The position numbers and the translations under genes were made by a program. 64,000 nucleotides of DNA from Pyrobaculum oguniense TE7 (lineage in GTDB: Archaea; Thermoproteota; Thermoprotei; Thermoproteales; Thermoproteaceae): NCBI GenBank assembly GCA_000247545.1, contig CP003316.1, positions 62,001-126,000 on the forward strand, given 5' to 3'. Below the pieces are notes generated by a model. It saw nothing but the letters and a program-made list of their open reading frames with translations. It was not told the origin of the DNA and ran no database searches. Positions 30,728-38,610 of the stretch are shown piece after piece; within the stretch, counting starts at the first letter, position 1; every line of letters starts with the position of its first letter.

Positions 30728-31348
30728 ATGGATGCCCTCTCCCTAGTTGTCGGGATTATGGCCATCACTCCGTCGGGCGCTTTTTCCCCGGGGCCGCTCA
30801 CGGCCTCGGCCGTGGCCCTTGGCGGGGCGAGGGGGTGGAGGGCTGGCCTACAGATGGCGCTGGGGCACACGGCCTTTGAGCTACCCTACGTCGCCGTGTT
30901 GGCATATGTATTCCAGCATCTAGATATAAAGAGTTACAAGGCCCCGCTGGCGGCCGCGGCCTTTGTGTTTATCTTGTACTTCGCCTACCTACTGGCGAAA
31001 GATGCGTGGGGGATTTTAAAAGGCGCCTCTTCGGCGCCTCGGGCCTCTAAATTTGCAAACCCATTCGCCGCGGGGCTGGCCCTGACGGCCCTCAACCCGT
31101 ACTTCCTCTTGTGGTGGGCCACGGTGGCCCTCCCAATAGTCGCCGCGCTGGGCGCCCAGCCGCCCTACGTCTTCGCCGCGGTGTACGCCGCACATGTCTG
31201 GATGGACTACTTCTGGCTTGGGCTGATGGCGTATCTAGGCGGCGCCGCGGCCCGCCTACTGAAGGCCAGGTGGTACGCCGTATTTCTCCTAGCCCTTGCC
31301 GCCCTGCTTATATACTTCGGCGTGAATCTAGTTGCCGGAGCCTTTTAA
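30728..31348 (+). CDS. LysE/RhtB-type amino-acid exporter
   Basis: A 206-residue membrane protein with six hydrophobic segments. The family hallmark is at the N-terminus (ITPSGAFSPGPLTASAVAL), and LNPYFLLWWATVALP lies near residue 115. LysE-family carriers export amino acids or related small molecules. The ATG at 30728 is chosen by TATA spacing; the open frame extends to 30524, antisense to the nitrilase. Its 3' end overlaps the convergent DUF72 gene by 21 nt. Confidence 0.85.
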   Translation: MDALSLVVGIMAITPSGAFSPGPLTASAVALGGARGWRAGLQMALGHTAFELPYVAVLAYVFQHLDIKSYKAPLAAAAFVFILYFAYLLAKDAWGILKGASSAPRASKFANPFAAGLALTALNPYFLLWWATVALPIVAALGAQPPYVFAAVYAAHVWMDYFWLGLMAYLGGAAARLLKARWYAVFLLALAALLIYFGVNLVAGAF

Positions 31349-32023
31349 AATAGCCAGCATAGACCTTGCGTTTTCCAACATCGCGTGGTCGTTGTTGAAG
31401 AACACGTACACCCTCTTCGGGGCCAGGGACAACAACCTGCCAGCCACCTCCCTAAGCTCGTCCTCCTCGTAGTAGTGGGAGTACCACGCCGTTCTGCCAT
31501 GCATGCGCAAGTAGACAACCCCCCTTGTGGAGATGACCCACGACGCGTCGGGCGAGTCGACGGAGACGGGGATGAAGCCCGCCTCCTCTGCCCACCTCGC
31601 CACCTCTATAGTAAACCAGCTACTGTGGCGGAACTCGAAGGCCGCCCTCGGCCCCAACGCAGAGGCGATCCTCTCGACACGCGTCCTGTTTCTGTTTGTG
31701 TTGGTAAAGAATGGGGGCATCTGGAAGAGGTAGAAATCCACCAGATCGTCCATGGGCTCGAAGAGAGCGAGGAAGCGCCTAAGCAACTCAAGCGCCTTTT
31801 CCGATAGGCGGCCGAAGTGGGTCACCCCCCTATACACCTTCACAGCCCACATAAGGGATGACCCCTCGGCGCGCCACTTTTCCACCTGCCTTGCTGTGGG
31901 CATTCGGTAGAAGCTCGCGTTGAGCTCCACTGCATTGAGGCCGGAGTTCTCCACGTACCACCTCAGAGACCGGCCTAGGTTCCACGAGTAGAGCCACCCC
32001 GAAGTGCCAACGTAGATCTCCAC
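31328..32023 (-). CDS. DUF72 family protein
   Basis: A 231-residue TIM-barrel protein of family DUF72 (YecE-like). The N-terminus reads YVGTSGWLYSWNLG; the conserved mid-segments are NAVELNASFYRMPT and WAVKVYRGVTHFGRL; then RAAFEFRHSSWF, and a C-terminal VYVFFNNDHAMLENA. The function is unknown; conserved acidic and aromatic residues suggest an enzyme. The ATG at 32023 is 23 nt from TTTTTAAACC (minus strand, about 32041-32050). Confidence 0.9.
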   Translation of the reverse strand: MEIYVGTSGWLYSWNLGRSLRWYVENSGLNAVELNASFYRMPTARQVEKWRAEGSSLMWAVKVYRGVTHFGRLSEKALELLRRFLALFEPMDDLVDFYLFQMPPFFTNTNRNRTRVERIASALGPRAAFEFRHSSWFTIEVARWAEEAGFIPVSVDSPDASWVISTRGVVYLRMHGRTAWYSHYYEEDELREVAGRLLSLAPKRVYVFFNNDHAMLENARSMLAILKGSGN

Positions 32024-32057
32024 GTCTTGAGAGCCTCCTGGTTTAAAAAGAAGGAAG

Positions 32058-32074
32058 ACTCACCTGAAGTGAGT
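32058..32074. promoter_or_regulatory. Perfect inverted repeat beside the TATA of the secreted-protein gene
   Basis: The arms ACTCAC and GTGAGT flank a 5-nt centre (CTGAA). The element ends about 4 nt before the TATA (TCTTATAAAC, 32077-32086) of the gene at 32107 and overlaps its BRE. Its other side lies about 8 nt from the TATA of the divergent DUF72 gene. The position suits an operator for a dimeric regulator controlling one or both genes. Confidence 0.5.
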
Positions 32075-32106
32075 TTTTCTTATAAACAACGGGGCATCAT
32101 ACGCCT

Positions 32107-32655
32107 ATGAGAACAAAAACCGTGTTAGTAATAGCCGCGCTGGCGCTGGTGGCGGGGATCGCCGCCATCGCCTACGCGCAGAGCGCCCAAGGCAACACAG
32201 CAACTAGCTGGGAGGTAAAAGGAGGGTTTGGAAAGGGATGGGAAGGGCACTGGGCCGTGGGGAAGGCCGGGCGCGGGGCCGGCGTCTGGGAGGCTGGAAA
32301 GGGGTGCGGCGGCAAGTATCTCAACACGACTTTGTACACCGCCACGAGGCAGCTCACCATCAGCGGCGACGGCATAAGCGTAAGCCTCACAGTCGACGTG
32401 GTTAATACAAACGCCACGTCGCCTTACGGTAGGATAATATACGGCACCGGCACGGTGCAACTCGGCGGCAACACCTACACGGCCAAGTCCGTCTCCGGAG
32501 CTGTAGGCCCCAACGGCGCCCGCATAACGGTATACACAGGAAAGGAGCTAATTGCCGTGAGGTACTACAACGGCAATTACTACGCAGTTGTTAAGACACT
32601 AGGACAGCCAGGTTACCAGAGCTACAACGGCACAGCTACGCTGAACATTTCTTAA
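32107..32655 (+). CDS. Secreted protein of unknown function
   Basis: A 182-residue protein with an excellent signal peptide (residues 1-24: basic start, then VLVIAALALVAGIAAIAYAQS, split as VLVIAALALVAGIAA and IAYAQS) and probable cleavage after AYA. The mature N-terminus is Gly/Lys/Trp-rich (GGFGKGWEGHWAVGKAGRG) and the rest is beta-type, rich in Thr/Tyr/Asn with sequons (NTTLY, NATSP, NGTATLN). I do not recognise the family. The ATG at 32107 lies 25 nt after TTATAAAC. The stop is followed by a pyrimidine-rich run (CCCCCTTTTTCTCCCCC) that could end transcription. Confidence 0.7.
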   Translation: MRTKTVLVIAALALVAGIAAIAYAQSAQGNTATSWEVKGGFGKGWEGHWAVGKAGRGAGVWEAGKGCGGKYLNTTLYTATRQLTISGDGISVSLTVDVVNTNATSPYGRIIYGTGTVQLGGNTYTAKSVSGAVGPNGARITVYTGKELIAVRYYNGNYYAVVKTLGQPGYQSYNGTATLNIS

Positions 32656-32796
32656 AAACCCCCTTTTTCTCCCCCTCTTACTGACCCTCCACGTTTTTCT
32701 CATCCCCACGGTAAACTTGCCGCGTACCCCTAAGGGTCTTGGGGTGCTGGCCGAGGTGCGAGAAAAAGTTTAAATAAGGGCAGAGTAGAGCATCTT

Positions 32797-32910
32797 GCCC
32801 CGGTGCCTATTGGGGCCACGGCCAGCCGGCCGCTCCAACCGGTAGTATAGCCCGGACTAGTATGCGGGCCTGTCGAGCCCGTGACCCGGGTTCAAATCCC
32901 GGCCGGGGCG
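32797..32910 (+). tRNA. tRNA-Asp (GTC) with a 39-nt non-canonical intron
   Basis: Acceptor GCCCCGG (32797-32803) pairs with CCGGGGC (32903-32909); the discriminator is G, and CCA follows in the genome. The anticodon stem CGGGC/GCCCG encloses CTGTCGA with anticodon GTC. The T-arm is CCGGG-TTCAAAT-CCCGG. A 39-nt insert interrupts the gene between the acceptor stem and the D-arm. Its exact ends are ambiguous because CCGGT is repeated (32800-32804 and 32839-32843). The two self-complementary CCGG copies can form the central helix of a bulge-helix-bulge. The TATA GTTTAAATAAG (about 32768-32778) is 25 nt upstream. Confidence 0.9.
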
Positions 32911-33177
32911 CCAACCTTTTTCTCATCACCCATCCCTTTTGCGCCCACGTCGTGCAAAAACGCGCAGTCTGATAGAACGCTTTTGGTAGTTGCAAGTGCA
33001 GTCGCCAAATGGGCAAACACAGCCGGCTTGTCAACTTCTCTAGGCGGAGACGCATGTCTAACCTGCCTCAGAGACCTCGGCGGTTTTCGGCACTAGGAGC
33101 CTAAGGCCAATCGCGGCCTCAACCACTTGGTTTAAAATGCTGTGGGGGGTCAGCCGGCGCTGGAGAAGTCCTCTTGC

Positions 33178-33909
33178 TTAGCCGTACCACCCGCCGTTGA
33201 CGTCTATGAAGGCGCCATTTATGTACGATGCGCCTTCGCTTACTAAAAAGGCTATGACCTCTGCCACCTCTTCTGGCCTCCCCACCCTCTTCATATAGAC
33301 CATGTTCCTTGCCCACGTCTCTATGTCACCCGTATTTGCCTTGTTGTGGAAGGGCGTGTCTATTAGTCCGGGCAACACAGTCACTACTCTAATCCCCCTC
33401 GGTCCCAGCTCTTTAGCTAACGCCCTCGTGAGGCCGAGGAGCCCCGCCTTGGCGGCGGCATAGGCAAAGGCGCCGCGGCCGCCGCCTGTATATGCCGCCA
33501 CGGAGCTGACGTACACCACTACACCCCTCTCCATCATGGGGACAAACAGCTTAGTTGCTATGTACGCGCTGGTGAGGTTGAGGTCTATGAGCGCCTTCCA
33601 GTAGTCTAGGTCGGATTCCTCCAGCGTCCTCCGCTGGGGGAGCCCGCCAGCGTTTGCCACGAGTGCGTCTACTTTGCCGAAGATGCGGCACACCTCGTCG
33701 GCGAATGCCCTCATTTGATCCCAGGAGGATGCGTCTGCCCGTGCGCTTAGAATCCTCACGCCGTATCCAGACGCCTCTTTGACGACGGACTCGGCCTCCT
33801 TTTCGCTTCTTAGGTAGGTGAAGGCTACGTCGTAGCCTCTTTTAGCTAGGGCTTTCACGGTTGCCGCCCCTATCCCGGTGGAGCCTCCTGTGACGACAGC
33901 TGTCGGCAT
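33178..33909 (-). CDS. Short-chain dehydrogenase/reductase (FabG-like)
   Basis: A 243-residue classical SDR. The cofactor motif TGGSTGIGAAT starts near residue 7, NAGG near 88, the catalytic Ser in VYVSSVAAYTG, and YAAAKAG as the YxxxK motif, with PGLIDTPF after it. It probably reduces a keto group or oxidises an alcohol; the substrate is unknown. The start (ATG 33909) has a TATA-like CATAAAC about 24 nt upstream on the minus strand. The 264-base gap between tRNA-Asp and this gene's 3' end holds a T-run after the tRNA and a TATA-like GTTTAAAATG (33129-33138), but no gene I can support. Confidence 0.92.
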   Translation of the reverse strand: MPTAVVTGGSTGIGAATVKALAKRGYDVAFTYLRSEKEAESVVKEASGYGVRILSARADASSWDQMRAFADEVCRIFGKVDALVANAGGLPQRRTLEESDLDYWKALIDLNLTSAYIATKLFVPMMERGVVVYVSSVAAYTGGGRGAFAYAAAKAGLLGLTRALAKELGPRGIRVVTVLPGLIDTPFHNKANTGDIETWARNMVYMKRVGRPEEVAEVIAFLVSEGASYINGAFIDVNGGWYG

Positions 33910-33939
33910 GTGTATATAAATTCTGGGGTGTTTATGTAC

Positions 33940-34440
33940 ATGATAGTCGCCGGGATAGACCTAGCCGTCGCCAAGCCCACAGCGGTGGCCACCCTCGACG
34001 GCTGTTCGCTGGTGTATTTAGGACTCGCATCTGCCGACGAGGAAATTGTATATACAGCCTCTCTCTTAGACCCCGCCGTCGTAGCTATTGACGCCCCCCT
34101 CACATTGCCCGAGGGCGGGAGGGGGCTTAGAGACGTGGAGGTGGAGCTACGCAGGTTGGGGTATAGGCTCCTGCCGCCTCTTATGGGCCCGATGAGGGGG
34201 CTCACCGAGAGGGGGATAAGGCTGAGCAGGATGTTTAGGGCGGAGGTGATTGAAATTCACCCGGCGACTAGCTTAAAGGCCATGGGCTTATCGCGGGGCG
34301 AACTACGCCGGAGGTTTGGCATAGGGCACGCCGATTTGTTAGACGCAATCGCAGCGGCTCTCACGGCGGTGGCATACGCCGAGGGGCGCTATAAGAGGAT
34401 AGGGCCCTTCGTCCTGCCCACTGCGAGGGTGTGCGTATAG
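33940..34440 (+). CDS. DUF429 family protein
   Basis: A 166-residue protein with an RNase H-like start: AGIDLAVAKPTAVATLDG (acidic D in the first strand), then VVAIDAPLTLPEGGRG and RAEVIEIHPATSLKAMG, and a late acidic HADLLDAIAAALTA. This is the DUF429 pattern, predicted to have a ribonuclease-H-type fold with acidic active-site residues. The ATG at 33940 fits TATATAAAT (33913-33921) at 23 nt; two upstream in-frame starts are too close to the TATA. Confidence 0.85.
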   Translation: MIVAGIDLAVAKPTAVATLDGCSLVYLGLASADEEIVYTASLLDPAVVAIDAPLTLPEGGRGLRDVEVELRRLGYRLLPPLMGPMRGLTERGIRLSRMFRAEVIEIHPATSLKAMGLSRGELRRRFGIGHADLLDAIAAALTAVAYAEGRYKRIGPFVLPTARVCV

Positions 34441-34744
34441 CTAGGGCGGGGGCGAAAATCCAAGGCCTTTCCCTCAAGATTGAGTACCCCAGCTTTGCGT
34501 AGAGGCTTGTTGCGGCTGCATTTTTCTTGTTTACGTGGAGGTAGGCCACAGCCCCGGAGGCCACCGCGTCTCTCGTTATCGCCGAGGTGGCTATCTTCCC
34601 GTAGCCAAGCCCCCTGTACTCGGGCAAGGTGAAGACGTCGCCGATAATCCACACCTCGGGCAGGGCCGCGTATCTACATGCTATTGAGACCAGCCTCCCG
34701 TCTTTAAAGACCCCGTAGCACCTCCGCTTTTTGAGGAGCTCCAC
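34361..34744 (-). CDS. GNAT acetyltransferase domain, 3' part of a frameshifted gene
   Basis: This frame carries the GNAT core: RRCYGVFKDGRLVSIA, then WIIGDVFTLPEYRGLGYGKI, where RGLGYGK is the acetyl-CoA pyrophosphate loop, and YLHVNKKNAAATSLYAKLGY. It has no promoter of its own and continues the upstream gene (34681-35232) in another frame. The natural C-terminus probably lies near 34445; the frame runs a further 80 bases antisense to the DUF429 gene and gives a Pro/Arg/Ser-rich tail. Confidence 0.7.
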   Translation of the reverse strand: MELLKKRRCYGVFKDGRLVSIACRYAALPEVWIIGDVFTLPEYRGLGYGKIATSAITRDAVASGAVAYLHVNKKNAAATSLYAKLGYSILRERPWIFAPALAIRTPSQWAGRRALSSYSAPRRMPPP

Positions 34745-35232
34745 GGCTTGTCCCTCATCGATGTCTGCCCCCTGGGCTTTTTCAACTCGACGAACTCGCC
34801 CACGTGGCGTCCTGGATCTAGTCTAACAGCCTCTTGGGGCCGATACGGCCTAAACCGCTCTTCATCTACCACTATGTCTAGGTAGACCTCTGCCTTGAAC
34901 TCAACTCCCGCCTCCTTCAACGCGCCTGCGACTTTTTCAAGATCGGAAGGGCGGTAGAGCTGAATAATGACCGGGAGCGCCTCCTTTAGGAGCCGTTTAA
35001 AATCTTCGCTGTAGTTCCACAGGTGGATCCCCGAGTACTTCTGCCCACGCCAAATTAACATATAGGCCTCAACCACGTCTCCTCTTCCGCTTATGTACAG
35101 CTCCGTCTTATCGAGCTCGTAAATGAGGTCGTAGAGCATATAGGCGTGATCTAAGGGGTTCTGGAGGTATAGCGAAATTGAGGAGATGTACAGCGCGAAG
35201 TCGAGTTCTCTAAGGCCTTTCAGCTGGGTCAC
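34681..35232 (-). CDS. N-terminal part of the frameshifted GNAT gene
   Basis: A 183-residue frame whose first about 140 residues form a mixed alpha/beta domain (ALYISSISLYLQNPLDHAYM, LYRPSDLEKVAGALKEAG), often seen ahead of GNAT domains in archaea. After HVGEFVELKK the product becomes low-complexity. One extra base in the T5 run at 34778-34782 (A5 on the coding strand) would continue as AQGADIDEGQAVELLKKRR straight into the GNAT core. The gene overlaps the upstream dehydrogenase by 4 nt, so it is an operon partner. Confidence 0.65.
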   Translation of the reverse strand: MTQLKGLRELDFALYISSISLYLQNPLDHAYMLYDLIYELDKTELYISGRGDVVEAYMLIWRGQKYSGIHLWNYSEDFKRLLKEALPVIIQLYRPSDLEKVAGALKEAGVEFKAEVYLDIVVDEERFRPYRPQEAVRLDPGRHVGEFVELKKPRGQTSMRDKPWSSSKSGGATGSLKTGGWSQ

Positions 35233-36326
35233 CTGCTCCTGATAAATCTCGCCGCGGAGAGGGCCTCCACCCCGCGCCTCCCTAGGGCGAGGTCTGCGGC
35301 TAGTTTACCCAGAGCGGGGCCGTAGGTCCAGCCTAGGCGGCAGGCGCCTGTTACTACCACTACGGAGCCTATTCTGTCCACGATGGGGAAGCCATCTGGG
35401 GTGCACGGCCTGTAACCCACCGCGGTGGCCACAACGTCGAAGTTGCCGAGAATTTCCCGGGCTCTCTGTAATACCTTTTTAGAAGGCGAATGGTTGTCTG
35501 TGCCGTCTAGGTCAAATCTTCCAGTAATTTTTGTATATTTCGACAGGGGGACAATGGCAACACCTCTAGCCATGTCTATAAACATTTTATCTGCCTTGGC
35601 ATTTGTGAGAAAGCCGTAGCCTTTGAAGGGGGCGACGGGAACTCCGAATTTTCTCGCCCAGTAGCCGGCGGCTACAACCACGGCGTCTGCCCGCAAGACA
35701 TCGCCTCCCTCTAGCCAGACCTCCCTGCCGGCTACTTCCTGGGCTTTTCCTTTTACAAATTGCACGCCCCGTAGCTCTCTGAGCATGCGCTCGACGAAGG
35801 CGTCGGTGGAGAGCTTTGCGGCGTCTAGATAGGCCAGCGCCTCTCTTCCGCAACACTTCCCCGCCTCTACTCTCGGCGCCAGCGGGTCTTTTTTCGCTTC
35901 TTCTAGGGCTTTGCCTACGTCGACGCCCACCTCGTAGAGCGGCTCCTCCGCATAGTCGAAGTCGTTTTTCGCCTCTGCCAGAGCCCTGTACTGCCGCCAC
36001 GAGAAGTCCCCCAGCGTCTTTATGGCCTCCCACATCTCCTGAGGGGGGTCCTTCCCCCAGACCCCTAGGTAGGCCCTAATCCACCCCCAGTCCCAGGTCT
36101 TTACCCGGGCGTCGCCGCGTATCATCATCTTGAAATACCTCCAGGGGTACGACTTGACGTTTATGCGGTTTATTACAAACCGGGTGAATTCCAGTATCCC
36201 AGCCGCCGCCCGGGACCAGCCCCCCACCTCTCCCTGTTCCACTACTACGACGTCCGCCCCCTCATCTTGTAGGTAAAAAGCAGTAAAGAGGCCAACAATC
36301 CCACCGCCAACTATCACAACCTTCAT
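35229..36326 (-). CDS. FAD-dependent D-amino-acid (D-proline-like) dehydrogenase
   Basis: A 365-residue DAO-family flavoprotein. The dinucleotide-binding motif VVIVGGGIVGLFTAFYL starts at residue 3, the acidic end of strand two is VVVVEQGEVGG, and the C-terminal FAD segment reads DGFPIVDRIG, then GWTYGPALGKLAADL. It resembles the dye-linked D-proline/D-amino-acid dehydrogenases studied in Pyrobaculum islandicum, which feed electrons to the membrane. The substrate is inferred. It is divergent from an amino-acid-binding protein gene (36363), which fits amino-acid catabolism. Confidence 0.8.
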   Translation of the reverse strand: MKVVIVGGGIVGLFTAFYLQDEGADVVVVEQGEVGGWSRAAAGILEFTRFVINRINVKSYPWRYFKMMIRGDARVKTWDWGWIRAYLGVWGKDPPQEMWEAIKTLGDFSWRQYRALAEAKNDFDYAEEPLYEVGVDVGKALEEAKKDPLAPRVEAGKCCGREALAYLDAAKLSTDAFVERMLRELRGVQFVKGKAQEVAGREVWLEGGDVLRADAVVVAAGYWARKFGVPVAPFKGYGFLTNAKADKMFIDMARGVAIVPLSKYTKITGRFDLDGTDNHSPSKKVLQRAREILGNFDVVATAVGYRPCTPDGFPIVDRIGSVVVVTGACRLGWTYGPALGKLAADLALGRRGVEALSAARFIRSR

Positions 36327-36362
36327 GCCTAAACTGTTAAAAAACTGGTTTAATACATTGAC

Positions 36363-37211
36363 ATGAAGTCAACAATACTTGCCGTCGTTGCGTTAGTGGT
36401 TGGGCTGATCGCCGGATATCTGGTAGGGATGTACTCAGCGCCTAAGCCAACGACACCGGCCGCTCAGACCTCCGCGCCAGCAGCCGCTCAGTGCCCCGTC
36501 TCCGTAGACATAATAAAGAAGAGGGGTAAGCTAATCCTCGGCACAGACGCCACTTGGCCACCCTGGGAATGGGTTGCAAATAACACATTCGTTGGCTGGG
36601 ATATAGACATCGCCCGCGAAATTGCCAAGGCCCTGGGCGTAGAGCTGGAGATACGCGACATGAGGTTTGCCGGGCTTCTAGAAGCTGTGAGAAAGGGAGA
36701 TGTGGATCTCGCTCTGAGCGCAATCACATGGACTACGGAGAGGGAGAAGGTGCTTGAGTTCTCCATGCCGTATTACCTAGAATCAATAGTCGTAGTTACT
36801 AAGACAAGCCGCAACGATATCAATAAGGTGGAGGATCTCTACGGTAAGAAAGTCGGCGTGCAGATAGGGACCACGCACGAGGAGTGGGCCGCGGAGAATT
36901 TAGAGAAACCTGGTAAGGCCACTGTGAGCAGATATGATAAGGTGTATCCATATATGGTAGAGGTGTTAAGAAGAGGAGACGTAGACGCCATCATCCTAGA
37001 CCGGTCTATAGCGACTGCGCTTGCGAGGAAGTTCCCTGACTTGAAAATAGCCTTTGAGCTACCGGGCTCCGCCGGCTATATTTCGGCCGCCATGCCGAAA
37101 TGCGCCCAAGATCTAAAACTAGTAGTAAACCAGGTAATTGAGAACTTGATGCAAACCGGGAAACTAGAGGAGATAATGCAGAAGAACTTCGAACTATTCC
37201 TCCAGTCGTAA
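36363..37211 (+). CDS. ABC transporter solute-binding protein, amino-acid type (SBP family 3)
   Basis: A 282-residue protein. The N-terminal hydrophobic anchor (about 4-24) and a Pro/Thr/Ala linker ([17 protein letters not shown]) tether it outside the cell. The family 3 domain begins [18 protein letters not shown] and contains [32 protein letters not shown] and [11 protein letters not shown]. It should bind a polar amino acid for uptake. No permease or ATPase gene is adjacent. The ATG at 36363 follows GTTAAAAAAC (36338-36347). Confidence 0.92.
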   Translation: MKSTILAVVALVVGLIAGYLVGMYSAPKPTTPAAQTSAPAAAQCPVSVDIIKKRGKLILGTDATWPPWEWVANNTFVGWDIDIAREIAKALGVELEIRDMRFAGLLEAVRKGDVDLALSAITWTTEREKVLEFSMPYYLESIVVVTKTSRNDINKVEDLYGKKVGVQIGTTHEEWAAENLEKPGKATVSRYDKVYPYMVEVLRRGDVDAIILDRSIATALARKFPDLKIAFELPGSAGYISAAMPKCAQDLKLVVNQVIENLMQTGKLEEIMQKNFELFLQS

Positions 37212-37243
37212 AGTTTTTAAAAAGCTCCCTTTTTCCCCCAACA

Positions 37244-37408
37244 ATGCCCTCAACTAAGCCGCCGAAAGAAAGGCCATTTGGAAAAAGCAAGATAAGGTGC
37301 TTAAGGTGCGGCACCAGAGAGGCAGTCATCAGGAAATACGGCCTAAATCTCTGCAGAAGGTGTTTTAGAGAAGTTGCACCACAGCTCGGCTTCAGGAAAT
37401 ACTACTAG
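37244..37408 (+). CDS. rps14: 30S ribosomal protein uS14 (short zinc-binding form)
   Basis: A 54-residue protein starting [18 protein letters not shown]. The zinc site is C-L-R-C (CLRCG) and C-R-R-C (LCRRCF), and it ends QLGFRKYY. This is the type Z uS14 of the small-subunit head. The ATG at 37244 is 26 nt after GTTTTTAAAAAG (37213-37224), so it has its own leaderless promoter. The usual upstream neighbour uL5 is absent here. Confidence 0.95.
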   Translation: MPSTKPPKERPFGKSKIRCLRCGTREAVIRKYGLNLCRRCFREVAPQLGFRKYY

Positions 37409-37711
37409 TCCTATTTTCGATACGCCACCTAACCTATTATAGGGGCCACATCTTCGTCGTACTTGTGCTAATTGCCGTATTGCTTCTCACCACCCTGATC
37501 CCTGTAACCTACCAGGCAAGAGGAATTTGATGCGCCGACGCGATCTGGGAGCGGCCGCCGACAGCAACAAATGAATAGACAGCCACGTTTTAGACGCGGT
37601 AGAGGCGATAGAAAGCGATGCGACGTCTTGATGACTTCAAGAAACGATTAGGGGCAATTGCCTTAGATGTCGTTGGAAATATTTTTAAAGCTAGGGATGT
37701 GGGACGGGGCG
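37409..37711. other. Gap between rps14 and rps8: possible tiny membrane peptide, otherwise nothing firm
   Basis: About 300 bases. One plus-strand frame (to TGA at 37528-37530) reads GHIFVVLVLIAVLLLTTLIP, a convincing hydrophobic helix. The only start in it is GTG at 37465, which would give 21 residues, 27 nt after TATTATA (37435-37441). The remainder has short frames broken by stops and the TATA of rps8 (about 37677-37690). It may be a decayed gene; no RNA motif is convincing. Confidence 0.35.
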
Positions 37712-38104
37712 ATGGTAATGCTTGATATATTGTCAAATGCGTTGATCCAGATAAAAAACGCCGAGGTGATGGGCAAAAAGCAGGTTACCATCTGGCCCGT
37801 GAACAAGCTTACCTACTACACTCTCCGCGTGTTACAGAGATATGGCTACGTCGGCGAGATAGAGTACGTAGACGACGGAAGAGGGGGAAAGTACATAGTC
37901 CAACTCCTGGGCAAGATAAACGACATAGGGCCTATAAGGCCGAGGTATCCTGTTAAGTACCGCGAAATCGTGCAGTGGGAGCAGAAATTCCTCCCGGCGA
38001 GGCAGATAGGCATATTGGTAATATCAACCAGCCAAGGCGTCATGTCCCACATAGAGGCAAAGGAGAGGAAAATAGGGGGGGTACTGCTGGCGTACGTTTA
38101 CTAA
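37712..38104 (+). CDS. rps8: 30S ribosomal protein uS8
   Basis: A 130-residue uS8. It starts [18 protein letters not shown], contains [11 protein letters not shown] and ends with the conserved rRNA-binding [23 protein letters not shown] (split: [13 protein letters not shown] and [10 protein letters not shown]). The frame extends to 37667, but the ATG at 37712 is 26 nt after ATATTTTTAAAGC (37677-37689). A run of seven G (38075-38081) lies within the codons for the last Gly-Gly. Confidence 0.95.
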   Translation: MVMLDILSNALIQIKNAEVMGKKQVTIWPVNKLTYYTLRVLQRYGYVGEIEYVDDGRGGKYIVQLLGKINDIGPIRPRYPVKYREIVQWEQKFLPARQIGILVISTSQGVMSHIEAKERKIGGVLLAYVY

Positions 38105-38134
38105 ATTTTTAAAACCCCCAGAGGTCTGCCCTTT

Positions 38135-38608
38135 GTGTCCAGCACCTCTGTATCTCGGCCAAGGAAGGAGTTGCCTCAGCCTCTTCGAAGGCTACTGAGA
38201 CTGCGCCTACTCATGAAGAGGAGGAAGCCGGACTTCGTGAGAATTGACCAATGGCGCTACAAGAGGATTGAGGACAGCGGTTGGCGAAACCAGAGGACTC
38301 TCGACAACAAAATCAGAAGGAAGTGGAAGGGCTGGCCGAGGCCTGTGGAGGTGGGGTATAGAAAGCCGGCTGAGGTGCGGGGGCTACATCCCAGCGGCTT
38401 TGTCGAGGCGCTGGTCCACAACGTGGAGGAATTGGCGAGACTTGATCCCAAGACCCACGCGATCAGGATTGCCAGCACCGTGGGACTGAGGAAGAGGCTT
38501 GAGATTGTGAAGAGGGCGAGGGAGTTGGGGTTCTACGTCCTTAACCCTGGGAAGAGGGTTGAGGAGCGGTTGAAAAAAGAGTTAAATACCGCCCAGTCTG
38601 GGCAGTAG
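38135..38608 (+). CDS. rpl32e: 50S ribosomal protein eL32
   Basis: A 157-residue eL32. The core motifs are KPDFVRIDQWRYKRIEDSGW, NKIRRKWKGWPRPVEVGYR and GLHPSGFVEALVHN. The N-terminus is an extended basic segment. The GTG at 38135 is 26 nt after AATTTTTAAAAC (38104-38115). In most crenarchaea uL6 lies between uS8 and eL32; only 30 bases separate them here, so uL6 is missing from this array. Confidence 0.95.
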   Translation: MSSTSVSRPRKELPQPLRRLLRLRLLMKRRKPDFVRIDQWRYKRIEDSGWRNQRTLDNKIRRKWKGWPRPVEVGYRKPAEVRGLHPSGFVEALVHNVEELARLDPKTHAIRIASTVGLRKRLEIVKRARELGFYVLNPGKRVEERLKKELNTAQSGQ

Positions 38609-38610
38609 GT

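Noticed and set aside
33129-33177. Possible small RNA downstream of the TATA-like GTTTAAAATG
   Set aside because: No box motifs or stable fold; a TATA-like string alone is not enough.
38075-38081. G7 run at the end of rps8 as a phase switch
   Set aside because: The frame is intact and the gene is essential; it encodes the conserved Gly-Gly.
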